Of a stretch of DNA of 11,412 nucleotides, positions 1-7,202 are shown in pieces. The notes beneath the pieces were generated by a model that saw only the letters and a list, made by a program, of their open reading frames with translations, made no database searches and was not told the DNA's origin. Position 1 is the first letter of the stretch, and every line of letters begins with the position of its first letter. The stretch lies in NCBI GenBank assembly GCA_028684405.1, contig JAQUGA010000069.1, forward strand, positions 1-11,412, given 5' to 3'. Position numbers and translations under genes: made by a program. This DNA is from Bacteroidales bacterium (GTDB lineage Bacteria; Bacteroidota; Bacteroidia; Bacteroidales; WCHB1-69).

Positions 1-23
1 GTGAAAATTAAAAATGTAAAATT

Positions 24-368
24 ATGCCAAGATCAGTAAATCATGTAGCTTCAAGAGCTCGTAGAAAAAAAATTCTAAAGTTAACCAAAGGATACTTTGG
101 TCGTCGTAAAAACGTTTGGACAGTAGCAAAAAATACCTGGGAAAAAGGTCAACAGTATGCATATCGCGACCGTAAAACCAAAAAACGTAATTTCAGAGCA
201 CTCTGGATTATGCGTATTAATGCTGCTGCTCGCCAATATGGAATGTCTTATTCCGTTTTTATGGGGAAAGTTCATAAAGCGGAGATTGGTCTAAACCGCA
301 AGGTATTAGCCGATTTAGCAATGAATAATCCCGATGCTTTTAAAGCTATCGTAGATATCGTAAAATAG
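24..368 (+). CDS. rplT: 50S ribosomal protein L20
   Basis: L20 is an early-assembly protein of the large ribosomal subunit that binds 23S rRNA. The 114-residue product has the usual family length and the characteristic opening MPRSVNHVASRARRKK, then the KGYFGRRKNVW and YAYRDRKTKKRNFRALWI segments and a C-terminal helical part (SVFMGKVHKAEIGLNRKVLADLA). The N-terminal 60 residues are very rich in Lys and Arg, as expected for the RNA-binding extension. The ATG at 24 follows an A/T-rich stretch without a Shine-Dalgarno motif, normal in Bacteroidota. In most bacteria this is the last gene of infC-rpmI-rplT; the upstream genes would lie before the window. The hairpin terminator at 423-453 agrees with it being the last gene. 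Identification is certain. Confidence 0.98.
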   Translation: MPRSVNHVASRARRKKILKLTKGYFGRRKNVWTVAKNTWEKGQQYAYRDRKTKKRNFRALWIMRINAAARQYGMSYSVFMGKVHKAEIGLNRKVLADLAMNNPDAFKAIVDIVK

Positions 369-422
369 AGTTTCTCTGTTTTTGTAGATTACTAAAGAAT
401 AAATACAAATAGTTAAATATCA

Positions 423-453
423 AAAAAAAAGTCACCTCTGGTGGCTTTTTTTG
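423..453 (+). terminator. Intrinsic terminator after rplT
   Basis: GTCACC (431-436), loop TCT, GGTGGC (440-445) forms a six-pair stem with one G-T wobble. It is flanked by a run of A before and a run of seven T after, which extend the pairing and supply the U tract. It lies 55 nt past the rplT stop. The A-run on the other side would let it work in both directions, but no gene converges on it here. Confidence 0.85.
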
Positions 454-570
454 ATGTGCTATTTTGTATATAGTGACTGCTCTAAATAAGAAGTAATATT
501 TATTGTTTGTAAAAAGCCCACCGTTTTTTGAGATTTGAAAAATGAAAGAAGAATAAAATAAGTTTATATT

Positions 571-600
571 TCTGTTCTATGAAAAATAATGTTATTTTTG
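571..600 (+). promoter_or_regulatory. Bacteroidota-type promoter for lipoprotein-radA
   Basis: TATTTTTG at 593-600 matches the Bacteroidota -7 consensus TAnnTTTG at every fixed position. A weak TTTG-like element, TCTG at 571-574, lies 18 nt upstream as a candidate -33 box. Transcription would begin near 605-607, giving a leader of about 17 nt to the ATG at 623. This argues against the in-frame TTG at 605 as the real start. The remaining sequence between the rplT terminator and this site is A/T-rich and shows nothing else I can name. Confidence 0.5.
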
Positions 601-622
601 TAAATTGAAAAAAATCAAAATC

Positions 623-1015
623 ATGAAAAAATACGTCGTAATTATTGTTTTAAGCTTTTTCATAACGAGTTTTACCTCTTGTACAAAATCTAAAGAGAGT
701 AAATTACAAGGAAAATGGAGGAAGATTGATGTTACCAATGTAGATGTCGTTAAGCCATTAACCATTTGGGATTTTAATTCCGGACAGCTTACAATTTACA
801 CTCTGCCTATTGGGCAAACAGAAATGATAGAGGAGTCTAAAGCCACTTATTCCTTAGGATTTAATGGGACAACCTATACCTTTAATATAATAAAAGAAAT
901 TTCAGGAAAAAAGCTAAGTTGGGTTAAGGGGGATGGGAAAATTGTAAAACTCAATGATGATTTTTTCAAGTATATGAATAAAAATGGCTATTATGCCGAG
1001 TTTGTCCGCTACTAA
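623..1015 (+). CDS. Small lipoprotein, possibly lipocalin-like
   Basis: This encodes a predicted lipoprotein of 130 residues. The N-terminus (MKKYVVIIVLSFFITSFTSC) is a lipoprotein signal peptide with the acceptor Cys at residue 20; FTSC is a relaxed lipobox of the kind common in Bacteroidota. The mature part opens with LQGKWRKI, resembling the conserved Gly-x-Trp start of lipocalin-like domains. It continues as alternating short hydrophobic and polar stretches suggesting an all-beta fold. I do not recognise a specific family and assign no ligand. I chose the ATG at 623 over an in-frame TTG at 605, because the TTG falls at the predicted transcription start and would put six extra residues ahead of the signal peptide. 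The radA start is 12 nt downstream, so the two genes are probably co-transcribed. That says nothing firm about function. Confidence 0.75.
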   Translation: MKKYVVIIVLSFFITSFTSCTKSKESKLQGKWRKIDVTNVDVVKPLTIWDFNSGQLTIYTLPIGQTEMIEESKATYSLGFNGTTYTFNIIKEISGKKLSWVKGDGKIVKLNDDFFKYMNKNGYYAEFVRY

Positions 1016-1027
1016 TCGGACGTTTCA

Positions 1028-2383
1028 ATGACGAAAGTAAAAACTGCCTTTTTTTGTACAAATTGCGGAACGCAGCATTCTAAATGGTCTGGTAAATGCA
1101 ATGCTTGTAATGAATGGAATACCATTGTTGAAGAGGTAATTATAGTTGACAAACAAAAAAAAACAACACTTGGCGATTCTCGCCCCAAACCTGTTTTGCT
1201 CTCTTCTATAAATGTTGAAGAGACACCTAGGATAAGTACTTTCGACATGGAGTTTAATCGTGTATTGGGCGGCGGTTTAGTCCCAGGGTCAATTGTGCTT
1301 TTGGGTGGTGAGCCAGGTATTGGAAAGTCAACACTTATGCTGCAAGTAGCTCTAAATATGCCCGAAAAAAAGATTTTCTATGTTTCGGGAGAAGAGAGTT
1401 ATGGGCAAATTAAAATGAGAGCCGAGAGGATTAATACAGGTTTTAATAATTTATACCTTTATTCAGAAACCAACACCTTAAGTATTGTTACAGAGGCTAA
1501 AAACTTGAAACCTGATATTGTAATTGTTGACTCTATTCAAACCACAACAACCCCGTATATTGACTCTTCAGCAGGAAGTGTTTCGCAGGTTCGTGAATCG
1601 GCAGCCGAGCTTCAACGCTTTGCAAAGCAGTCTAATATTCCATTTATTCTAATCGGACATATTACTAAAGATGGAAGCATCGCAGGCCCGAAAGTTTTAG
1701 AACACATGGTTGACGTGGTTATGCAGTTTGAAGGAGACAGAAATCATGGATATCGAATTTTGAGAACTTCCAAAAATAGGTTTGGCTCAACTTCTGAAAT
1801 TGGAATTTATGAAATGGAATCGTACGGACTTCGAGAAGTAAGCAATCCATCCGAAATCCTGATTTCACATCGTGAAGAGAGCACTTCTGGAGTTGCTATT
1901 GCTGTTAATTTGGAAGGCAACAGAGTATTGATGATAGAAACACAAGCATTGGTGAGTCCCGCTGTCTACGGAACTCCACAGCGTTCTACAACAGGTTTTG
2001 ATGCTCGAAGATTGAATATGCTTCTAGCCGTCCTTGAAAAAAGATGTGGTTTTAGATTGGGAGCAAAGGATGTTTTTTTAAATATTACTGGAGGAATTAA
2101 AGTAGATGATCCTGCCATTGATTTAGCAATTGTCGCCTCTATCTTATCTTCCAATGAGGATATCGCAATTGATCCGGGCTTTTGTTTTGCAGCTGAAGTT
2201 GGATTGTCTGGCGAAATTCGTCCCATCCCCAAAATAGAACAGAGAATTGCAGAAGCTCAAAAACTGGGCTACCGCCAAATCTTTATTTCGAAATATAATT
2301 TAAAAGGCCTAAATCAACAATCGTCTACGATTCGTATAAAAGCATTGAGTAGGATAGAGGATATGTTGTCGGAGATTTTTTGA
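1028..2383 (+). CDS. radA: DNA repair protein RadA (Sms)
   Basis: RadA is a hexameric, RecA-like DnaB-type helicase/ATPase that promotes branch migration of recombination intermediates in the cytoplasm. The 451-residue product has the full domain order. An N-terminal zinc finger uses Cys10, Cys13, Cys24 and Cys27. A RecA-like ATPase core has Walker A GEPGIGKST (about 94-102) and Walker B IVIVDS (about 164-169). The RadA-specific KNRFG motif is at 249-253. A C-terminal Lon-protease-like P domain, inactive as a protease in this family, runs from about 275 to the end. Length and motifs are normal. It follows the lipoprotein gene by 12 nt and probably shares its promoter. Its stop lies 7 nt from the stop of the convergent carbonic anhydrase-like gene, with no obvious terminator between them. 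Confidence 0.97.
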   Translation: MTKVKTAFFCTNCGTQHSKWSGKCNACNEWNTIVEEVIIVDKQKKTTLGDSRPKPVLLSSINVEETPRISTFDMEFNRVLGGGLVPGSIVLLGGEPGIGKSTLMLQVALNMPEKKIFYVSGEESYGQIKMRAERINTGFNNLYLYSETNTLSIVTEAKNLKPDIVIVDSIQTTTTPYIDSSAGSVSQVRESAAELQRFAKQSNIPFILIGHITKDGSIAGPKVLEHMVDVVMQFEGDRNHGYRILRTSKNRFGSTSEIGIYEMESYGLREVSNPSEILISHREESTSGVAIAVNLEGNRVLMIETQALVSPAVYGTPQRSTTGFDARRLNMLLAVLEKRCGFRLGAKDVFLNITGGIKVDDPAIDLAIVASILSSNEDIAIDPGFCFAAEVGLSGEIRPIPKIEQRIAEAQKLGYRQIFISKYNLKGLNQQSSTIRIKALSRIEDMLSEIF

Positions 2384-2390
2384 GAAATTG

Positions 2391-2909
2391 CTATTTTTTA
2401 TCGTACCACGAGCCGTATTTGGGATAGCTTTCCGAAATCCTAATTATTTGGTCTTTGATCTGATCTTCTTCCAAATCTTTGATTTTTTTCGCAGGAATTC
2501 CTGCGTACAACGAGCCCGAAGAAACAACGGTGCCTTGTGTTACAATAGCTCCCGCTGCAATAATGGAATTGCTTTCAATAATGGCTCCATCCATCACAAT
2601 TGCTCCCATGCCAATTAAAACATAATCGTGAATTGTGCAGCCATGAACAATCGCTCGGTGTGCAATGGAAACATGATTTCCAATTTCAACTTTGTGTTTT
2701 TGATAGGTGCAATGAATAATCGCACCATCTTGGATATTTACATAGTCGCCTATTCGTATCGAATGAACATCTCCACGAACAACGCTGTTAAACCAAAAAC
2801 TACAGTTGTCGCCACAAATAACATCTCCAGTTATCGTTGCATTTTCTGCTATAAAACTATTTTTTCCAAATTTAGGTAAGATTCCGTTTACCGAAAGTAT
2901 GCTTGCCAT
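2391..2909 (-). CDS. Gamma-class carbonic anhydrase-like protein (YrdA family)
   Basis: This is a 172-residue left-handed beta-helix protein built from hexapeptide repeats (for example ATITGDVICGDN, IRIGDYVNIQDGAII). It belongs to the gamma-carbonic anhydrase/YrdA/PaaY group. The three metal-binding histidines expected for the family are present: His66 (IIHCT), His84 (IAHRA) and His89 (IVHGC). Also present are Arg45, Asp47, Gln60 and Asp61, which line the trimer interface and active site. A C-terminal helix (DLEEDQIKDQIIRISESY) packs on the helix in relatives. The acidic-loop proton-shuttle region of the archaeal Cam enzyme is absent, as in most bacterial members, so carbonic anhydrase activity is plausible but unproven. 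The start is one nucleotide after the nadB stop (TAA-T-ATG), suggesting translational coupling. It is the last gene of the odhB-nadB unit. Confidence 0.9.
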   Translation of the reverse strand: MASILSVNGILPKFGKNSFIAENATITGDVICGDNCSFWFNSVVRGDVHSIRIGDYVNIQDGAIIHCTYQKHKVEIGNHVSIAHRAIVHGCTIHDYVLIGMGAIVMDGAIIESNSIIAAGAIVTQGTVVSSGSLYAGIPAKKIKDLEEDQIKDQIIRISESYPKYGSWYDKK

Positions 2910-2910
2910 A

Positions 2911-4491
2911 TTATAGAGGTTTTTTGGTGTCTACTTTTGGATAATCAATGTTAAAATGCAGACCACGACTCTCTTTGCGCTCCATGGCTTGTTTAATAAT
3001 AATGTATCCAACTTGAATTAAATTTCTTAATTCGCAAATTTCCTGAGTAACAATCGATCGAACGTAGAGTTCTTCCGTCTCTTTGTATATAATTTCCAGT
3101 CTCTTTAAAGCTCTATTAAGTCGTAAATTTGAGCGGACTATTCCTACATAATTACTCATTATATTTTGTAGTTCTTTTTTTGTTTGAGTAATTAAAACCA
3201 TCTCTTCGTTTAAAACGGTTCCTTCATCATCCCAATCGGGAATTTCATTATTGTGGTTTATATCTTGTATGATAGAGTCTGTTTTCAAAGCGGCTCTGTG
3301 TGAGAAAACAAGAGATTCAAGAAGTGAGTTTGAGGCAAGCCTGTTGGCTCCGTGCAGGCCTGTAGAAGCACATTCGCCAGAAGCAAAAAGGTTTTTTATT
3401 CCTGTTTCACCCAATTCATTTGTTGCGATGCCACCACAAATGTAGTGAGCTGCTGGTACCACCGGAATTAAATCTTTGGAAATATTAATGCCAATTTGTA
3501 AACATTTGGCGTAGATGTTTGGAAAATGCATAATCAATGTTTCCGATGGGATGTGCCTAGCATCCAAATAAACATGTTCTTCTCCGCTGATTTTCATTTC
3601 ATTATCAATGGCTCTGGCAACGATGTCTCTGGAAGCAAGTGAGCCTCGAGAGTCATATTTGTGCATAAATTCATTTCCCTGATAATCTTTTAAAATTGCA
3701 CCTGCACCTCTCAAAGCTTCGGTAATCAAGAAAGAGGGTTTTTCGTTTGGATTGAAAAGTGCTGTAGGATGAAATTGAACAAACTCCATTCCTCTAACAA
3801 GCCCTTTCGCTCTGTATGCCATCGCAATTCCATCACCTGTAGAGACTTTAGGATTGGTTGTATTGTTGTATACATGTCCAGCTCCGCCAGTGGATAGCAT
3901 GGTGCAACGTGACAATATTGTATCTATTTTTCCCGAATCGGGATTAAGTACATATGCTCCATAACATACAATATCATTCGAGCGACGATTTATCTCTATT
4001 CCTAAATGATGCTGAGTGATTATTTCAATGGCAAAATGCCGTTCTAAAATGGTAATATTGGGGTGGTTTTTTGCCGCAATATATAGTTTTTCTTGAATTT
4101 CTAATCCTGTGGAATCTTTGTGGTGCAGCACTCGGTATTCCGAATGTCCGCCTTCTTTCGCTAAATCATATCTTCCACCGGGTTGTTTGTCAAAATCTAC
4201 TCCCCATTTAATCAATTCCTTTACCCGTTCTGTAGATTCGGAAATCGTAATTTTTACAATATTGGGGTCGGAGAGATCATCTCCAGCAATCATGGTGTCT
4301 TTAATGTGTTTTTCGTACGAGTCGGGGTCATACATTACAGCCGCAATTCCGCCTTGAGCATAGCGTGTAGAAGTCTCTTTCGCCTGATCTTTGGTGATGA
4401 GAATAACTTTATTTTCTTTGGCTAACTTTAGTGCATAGCTCAATCCTGCTATGCCAGAGCCAATAACGAGAACATCAGTGGTTAAACGCAT
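2911..4491 (-). CDS. nadB: L-aspartate oxidase
   Basis: NadB oxidises L-aspartate to iminoaspartate, the first step of de novo NAD synthesis, passing electrons to O2 or fumarate. NadA then makes quinolinate. The 526-residue protein has an N-terminal FAD-binding motif (VLVIGSGIAGLS, 8-18), the STRYAQGGIAAV segment (41-52), and the substrate-site region EGGHS (113-117). It also has HPTALF (241-246), TEALRGAGA (257-265), SRD with Arg288, AAHYICGGI with His349 (347-355), and the FAD-contacting ASGECASTGLHGANRLASNS stretch (370-389). The C-terminal helical domain ends with the usual ESRGLHFNIDYP. Glu113, His241, Arg288, His349 and Arg384 correspond to the active-site positions of E. coli NadB, which supports aspartate oxidase over succinate dehydrogenase or fumarate reductase. 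nadA and nadC are not in the window. It starts 10 nt after the odhB stop. Confidence 0.95.
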   Translation of the reverse strand: MRLTTDVLVIGSGIAGLSYALKLAKENKVILITKDQAKETSTRYAQGGIAAVMYDPDSYEKHIKDTMIAGDDLSDPNIVKITISESTERVKELIKWGVDFDKQPGGRYDLAKEGGHSEYRVLHHKDSTGLEIQEKLYIAAKNHPNITILERHFAIEIITQHHLGIEINRRSNDIVCYGAYVLNPDSGKIDTILSRCTMLSTGGAGHVYNNTTNPKVSTGDGIAMAYRAKGLVRGMEFVQFHPTALFNPNEKPSFLITEALRGAGAILKDYQGNEFMHKYDSRGSLASRDIVARAIDNEMKISGEEHVYLDARHIPSETLIMHFPNIYAKCLQIGINISKDLIPVVPAAHYICGGIATNELGETGIKNLFASGECASTGLHGANRLASNSLLESLVFSHRAALKTDSIIQDINHNNEIPDWDDEGTVLNEEMVLITQTKKELQNIMSNYVGIVRSNLRLNRALKRLEIIYKETEELYVRSIVTQEICELRNLIQVGYIIIKQAMERKESRGLHFNIDYPKVDTKKPL

Positions 4492-4501
4492 GTTTTTATG
4501 T

Positions 4502-5746
4502 TTAGTCTATACCCAGTAATTTCTTAAAAGGATTTTCACCTTCGAACAACAAAGATACTGGATTTTCAATTAGTTCTTTGATGGTTTTTAAAAATCCTAC
4601 CGATTCTCGTCCATCAATAATTCGATGATCGTAAGATAATGCAACGTACATCATCGGACGAATAACAACTTGTCCATTTAGGGCAATGGGGCGATCCATT
4701 ATATTATGCATTCCCAAAATTGCACTTTGGGGTGGATTAATGATAGGAGTTGACATCATGGAACCAAAAACACCTCCATTGCTTATGGTAAATGTGCCTC
4801 CACTCATTTCTGCCAAACTAAGTTTGTTCTCTTTTGCTTTAATGGCCAATTGTTTAATCTCTTCCTCAATTTCGGAAATATTTTTCGATTCGGTATTTCT
4901 AATTACAGGAACTACAAGACCTTTTGGCGAACTCACTGCAATACTGATATCACAATAGTTAAAAGAGATAAGTTCATCATTCTCGATTTGGGAATTTACT
5001 TGAGGAAATTTCTTTAAAGCAATGCTCGAGGCCTTTGTGAAGAAGGACATTAAGCCAATATTAAACCCTTTTTGATCTTTGTATTCTTGATTAAATGTTG
5101 ATTTAATGTCTAATAAATTGCTCATGTCAATTTCGTTAAAAGTAGTGAGCATGGCAGTTTCGTTTTTAACAGAAACGAGTCTTTCAGAAAGTTTTAGTCG
5201 GAGTGGGCTGAGTTTTTTTCGTTCTAAATCTCTGCCCGAAACAGATTTGGGAGTATTGGCTTGTGCTTGAATCTCAGCATTGATGTTTAATAGTTGTTGT
5301 GCCTTGATTTTCTTTGTTTCTATGAAATCTTCAACAGCTGTTTTGTCAATTCCCTCTTTTTTCAAAATACTGCTCGCCAGAGGAGTAAGCTTCAATTCAC
5401 GATCTTCGTCTCTTTCCATAGAAATTGTTGCTTCTTGGATGAGAGTTGAAGGTGGCTTGTCGGGGCTTTCTGTCTGCGATTTAGCATGGATAGCTGCTTG
5501 GGGCGGTGCATCGCTTTGTTCTATTTTGGCGATAACACTGCCTACATCTGCTGTTTCACCTTCGGGAATTATTATGCGAATAATTCCCGAAACATCTGAA
5601 CTAATAACCAATGTTGCTTTATCTGAATCAATTTCTGCAATGTCAGTATTCATTTTTATATACTGATTGTCTTCCACAAGCCATTTTGAAATCACTACTT
5701 GGCTGATAGATTCACCTGGACTAGGTACAAGTACTTCTGTTAGCAT
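4502..5746 (-). CDS. odhB: 2-oxoglutarate dehydrogenase E2 (dihydrolipoyl succinyltransferase)
   Basis: E2 forms the core of the 2-oxoglutarate dehydrogenase complex and transfers the succinyl group from lipoamide to CoA. The 414-residue protein has an N-terminal lipoyl domain (about 1-78) with the lipoylation site DSDKA at Lys43. An acidic/Ala/Pro linker follows, then a remnant peripheral subunit-binding domain (LTPLASSILKKEGID, about 120-135). The C-terminal acyltransferase domain carries TAMLTTFNEIDMS, GLVVPVIR, GGTFTISNGGVFGS, STPIINPPQSAILGMH and the catalytic SYDHRIIDG, with His374 and Asp378. TTFNEIDMS and the SYDHR form point to SucB/OdhB rather than a pyruvate or branched-chain E2. 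The binding domain lacks the usual GTGxxGRIxxxD half. The E1 gene odhA, commonly adjacent, is absent: the next gene upstream is divergent. This is the first gene of the odhB-nadB-carbonic anhydrase unit. Confidence 0.93.
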   Translation of the reverse strand: MLTEVLVPSPGESISQVVISKWLVEDNQYIKMNTDIAEIDSDKATLVISSDVSGIIRIIIPEGETADVGSVIAKIEQSDAPPQAAIHAKSQTESPDKPPSTLIQEATISMERDEDRELKLTPLASSILKKEGIDKTAVEDFIETKKIKAQQLLNINAEIQAQANTPKSVSGRDLERKKLSPLRLKLSERLVSVKNETAMLTTFNEIDMSNLLDIKSTFNQEYKDQKGFNIGLMSFFTKASSIALKKFPQVNSQIENDELISFNYCDISIAVSSPKGLVVPVIRNTESKNISEIEEEIKQLAIKAKENKLSLAEMSGGTFTISNGGVFGSMMSTPIINPPQSAILGMHNIMDRPIALNGQVVIRPMMYVALSYDHRIIDGRESVGFLKTIKELIENPVSLLFEGENPFKKLLGID

Positions 5747-5780
5747 GAATGTTTATTTTTTGTTTCAAGTTAAACCTCTA

Positions 5781-5815
5781 AAAATATAATTTGTTCAATT
5801 TATTATTTGTTCAAA
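5781..5815 (-). promoter_or_regulatory. Candidate odhB promoter with overlapping direct repeat
   Basis: Read on the minus strand, TATATTTT (5788-5781) matches TAnnTTTG in seven of eight positions. A TTTG (5815-5812) lies 23 nt further upstream as a possible -33 element. The leader to the odhB ATG would be about 30 nt. Between the two elements the sequence ATTTGTTCAA (plus strand) occurs twice, at 5789-5798 and 5805-5814, with a 16-nt period. The repeat is exact; the promoter and any operator role are inferences. Confidence 0.3.
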
Positions 5816-5879
5816 TTAAGATATTATGGCATGATTGTTGCTATAAGAATTATTTTGTTAGGGTATTTTGTTGTATATC

Positions 5880-5911
5880 AATGACTTTTGCTTGTTTAAA
5901 CAAAAGTCATT
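5880..5911. repeat. 11-bp inverted repeat upstream of nqrM
   Basis: AATGACTTTTG (5880-5890) and CAAAAGTCATT (5901-5911) form a perfect 11-bp inverted repeat with a 10-nt spacer that contains most of GTTTAAAC. It lies 60 nt before the nqrM start and 134 nt before the odhB start, in the divergent intergenic region. There is no adjoining run of T, so it is a poor terminator and could be a regulator site. A tandem 12-nt near-repeat (GGTTTTTGGCAA at 5920-5931, GGTTTTTGCAAG at 5932-5943) follows it. Confidence 0.6.
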
Positions 5912-5971
5912 ATTTATATGGTTTTTGGCAAGGTTTTTGCAAGTATTCTGCATTGTACAAAATCACTTATA

Positions 5972-6160
5972 ATGCTAAAGCTAATTTTATTATCAGTTAT
6001 CATAGTCGGAATTGCAATTGCAGCAATTGCAATTAAAATGTTTGTCAAAAAAGATGGACAGTTTACAAAGTCTTGCAGTTCTGTTGATGCCAATGGTAAT
6101 AAAACTTCTTGTGCTTGTCATGGTGATGAGAATCAAAAATGCGAAAATGAAAATCAGTAA
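5972..6160 (+). CDS. nqrM: Na+-NQR maturation protein NqrM-like (DUF539)
   Basis: NqrM is a small membrane protein needed to assemble the iron centre of the Na+-translocating NADH:quinone oxidoreductase. This 62-residue product has one N-terminal membrane segment (about residues 3-24, LKLILLSVIIVGIAIAAIAI). A short polar tail follows with Cys35, Cys47, Cys49 and Cys57, spaced C-x11-C-x-C-x7-C. From memory, proteobacterial NqrM has the same C-x11-C-x-C core with a shorter gap before the last Cys. I chose the ATG at 5972 because the longer in-frame start at 5918 adds 18 residues before the membrane segment and lies close to the repeats upstream. The stop is 14 nt from the stop of the convergent apbE gene, which encodes another Na+-NQR maturation factor; this supports the call. 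The nqrA-F genes are not in the window. Confidence 0.72.
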   Translation: MLKLILLSVIIVGIAIAAIAIKMFVKKDGQFTKSCSSVDANGNKTSCACHGDENQKCENENQ

Positions 6161-6174
6161 AATGTTTTTATAGT

Positions 6175-7185
6175 TTAGTTAATTTCCACAACCGATTTTG
6201 CTAAGTTTTCTGTAGCAAAACTTCTTAAGGTGCCTATTTCATCTGTATAAATGAAATAGGCATCTATCTTTTTATCAGGATTGTTTTTCAAAAAATCAAG
6301 TGCTTTTTCCATCCCCATTACCATAAAAGCGGTTGCATATCCGTCAGCCATACCCGCATTGTCGGCAACTACGGTAGCACTTAATAAATTGTGTACAACC
6401 GGAAAACCTGAGTGTGGATCTATGGTATGAGAATATTTTTTCCCGTCTCTTTCATAGTATTTTCGGTAATTACCAGAGGTGGCAATGGCTCTGTTTGTGA
6501 TTGAAATTTTTGCAAAAACAGTACGATCGGAAAACTTATCGTCGGCAGGTTTTTCAATGCCAACAGTCCACTCTTCGTTGGAAGCTTTGTGTCCTTTTGC
6601 CATAATTTCTCCTCCAACATCTACCAAATAGTTGTAAATCTCTTTTGATTCTAAAAAACGACATATTATATCTGTCGAAAAACCTTGTGCAATTGCGTTG
6701 TAATTGAGAATTATCTCTGGATTTTCTTTGATGAGTCGATTGTTTTGAATACTAACTTTTTTAAACCCAATAATGTTTTTTATGTTTTTAATTTCCGATA
6801 TGGGCAGGGTGTCTTTTCTATTGGGACCGAATCCCCATGCGTTAATCAAAGGGCCTATCGTCACGTCAAAAGCCCCTTCTGTGGCAATGCTAATGTCTTG
6901 AGCCATGTTGAACAACTCAATAAAATCATCGTTTAATTCTACCTCTTCATTCCGATTGATTTTAGACAGAATTGAGTTCTCTTCATATACGGATGCAATA
7001 AAATTGAATGCATCCAAAAGAGAGTCGATTTCGGTTTGCAAATTTCTGTTTTGAGAATCGTAATAGGTTATGCTATAATAAGTTCCTTGTGCTTCGCCTT
7101 CAAATTTTATCAAATATTGTTTTTCTTTTTGTTGACAAGATCCTGAAATAAGGACGATAAATAATGCAAAAAGTGTTTTTTTCAT
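6175..7185 (-). CDS. apbE: FAD:protein FMN transferase ApbE (lipoprotein)
   Basis: ApbE covalently attaches FMN, taken from FAD, to Thr or Ser in targets such as NqrB, NqrC and RnfG at the outer face of the cytoplasmic membrane, using Mg2+. The 336-residue protein begins with a lipoprotein signal peptide (MKKTLFALFIVLISGSC, acceptor Cys17). It then shows the family motifs in order: AQGTYYSI (32-39), the SxLSxxN-type ENSILSKINR, AFDVTIGPLINAWGFG, YNAIAQGFSTD, LVDVGGEI, AIATSGNYRKYY, HTIDPHSG (253-260) and MADGYATA. The Asp281 and Thr285 of the last motif correspond to the metal-binding residues. Length and motifs are complete, so it should be active. It is the last gene of a four-gene minus-strand unit, 17 nt after the TraB/GumN gene, and converges on nqrM. 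Confidence 0.95.
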   Translation of the reverse strand: MKKTLFALFIVLISGSCQQKEKQYLIKFEGEAQGTYYSITYYDSQNRNLQTEIDSLLDAFNFIASVYEENSILSKINRNEEVELNDDFIELFNMAQDISIATEGAFDVTIGPLINAWGFGPNRKDTLPISEIKNIKNIIGFKKVSIQNNRLIKENPEIILNYNAIAQGFSTDIICRFLESKEIYNYLVDVGGEIMAKGHKASNEEWTVGIEKPADDKFSDRTVFAKISITNRAIATSGNYRKYYERDGKKYSHTIDPHSGFPVVHNLLSATVVADNAGMADGYATAFMVMGMEKALDFLKNNPDKKIDAYFIYTDEIGTLRSFATENLAKSVVEIN

Positions 7186-7202
7186 GCAATAAAATATTAG
7201 AA

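Noticed and set aside
1..23. End of rpmI before rplT
   Set aside because: The 23 bases do not encode a recognisable L35 C-terminus in any frame; they read as intergenic leader.
369..604. Possible small gene or RNA between rplT and the lipoprotein
   Set aside because: Apart from the terminator and promoter box the stretch is A/T-rich with no sustained frame or further stable stem.
2384..2390. Possible terminator between radA and the carbonic anhydrase-like gene
   Set aside because: Only 7 nt separate the stops, and the nearby T runs have no GC-rich stem.
2388..2879. Plus-strand open frames opposite the carbonic anhydrase-like gene
   Set aside because: They are antisense to a complete protein with all three metal histidines, and their own translations show no recognisable domain.
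5280..5666. 128-codon plus-strand frame opposite odhB
   Set aside because: It is a shadow of a well-supported gene; its translation resembles no family and has no promoter or independent context.
6010..6034. Perfect 11-bp inverted repeat AATTGCAATTG-cag-CAATTGCAATT inside nqrM
   Set aside because: It is produced by alternating Ile (ATT) and Ala (GCA) codons in the membrane segment, so coding repetition explains it.
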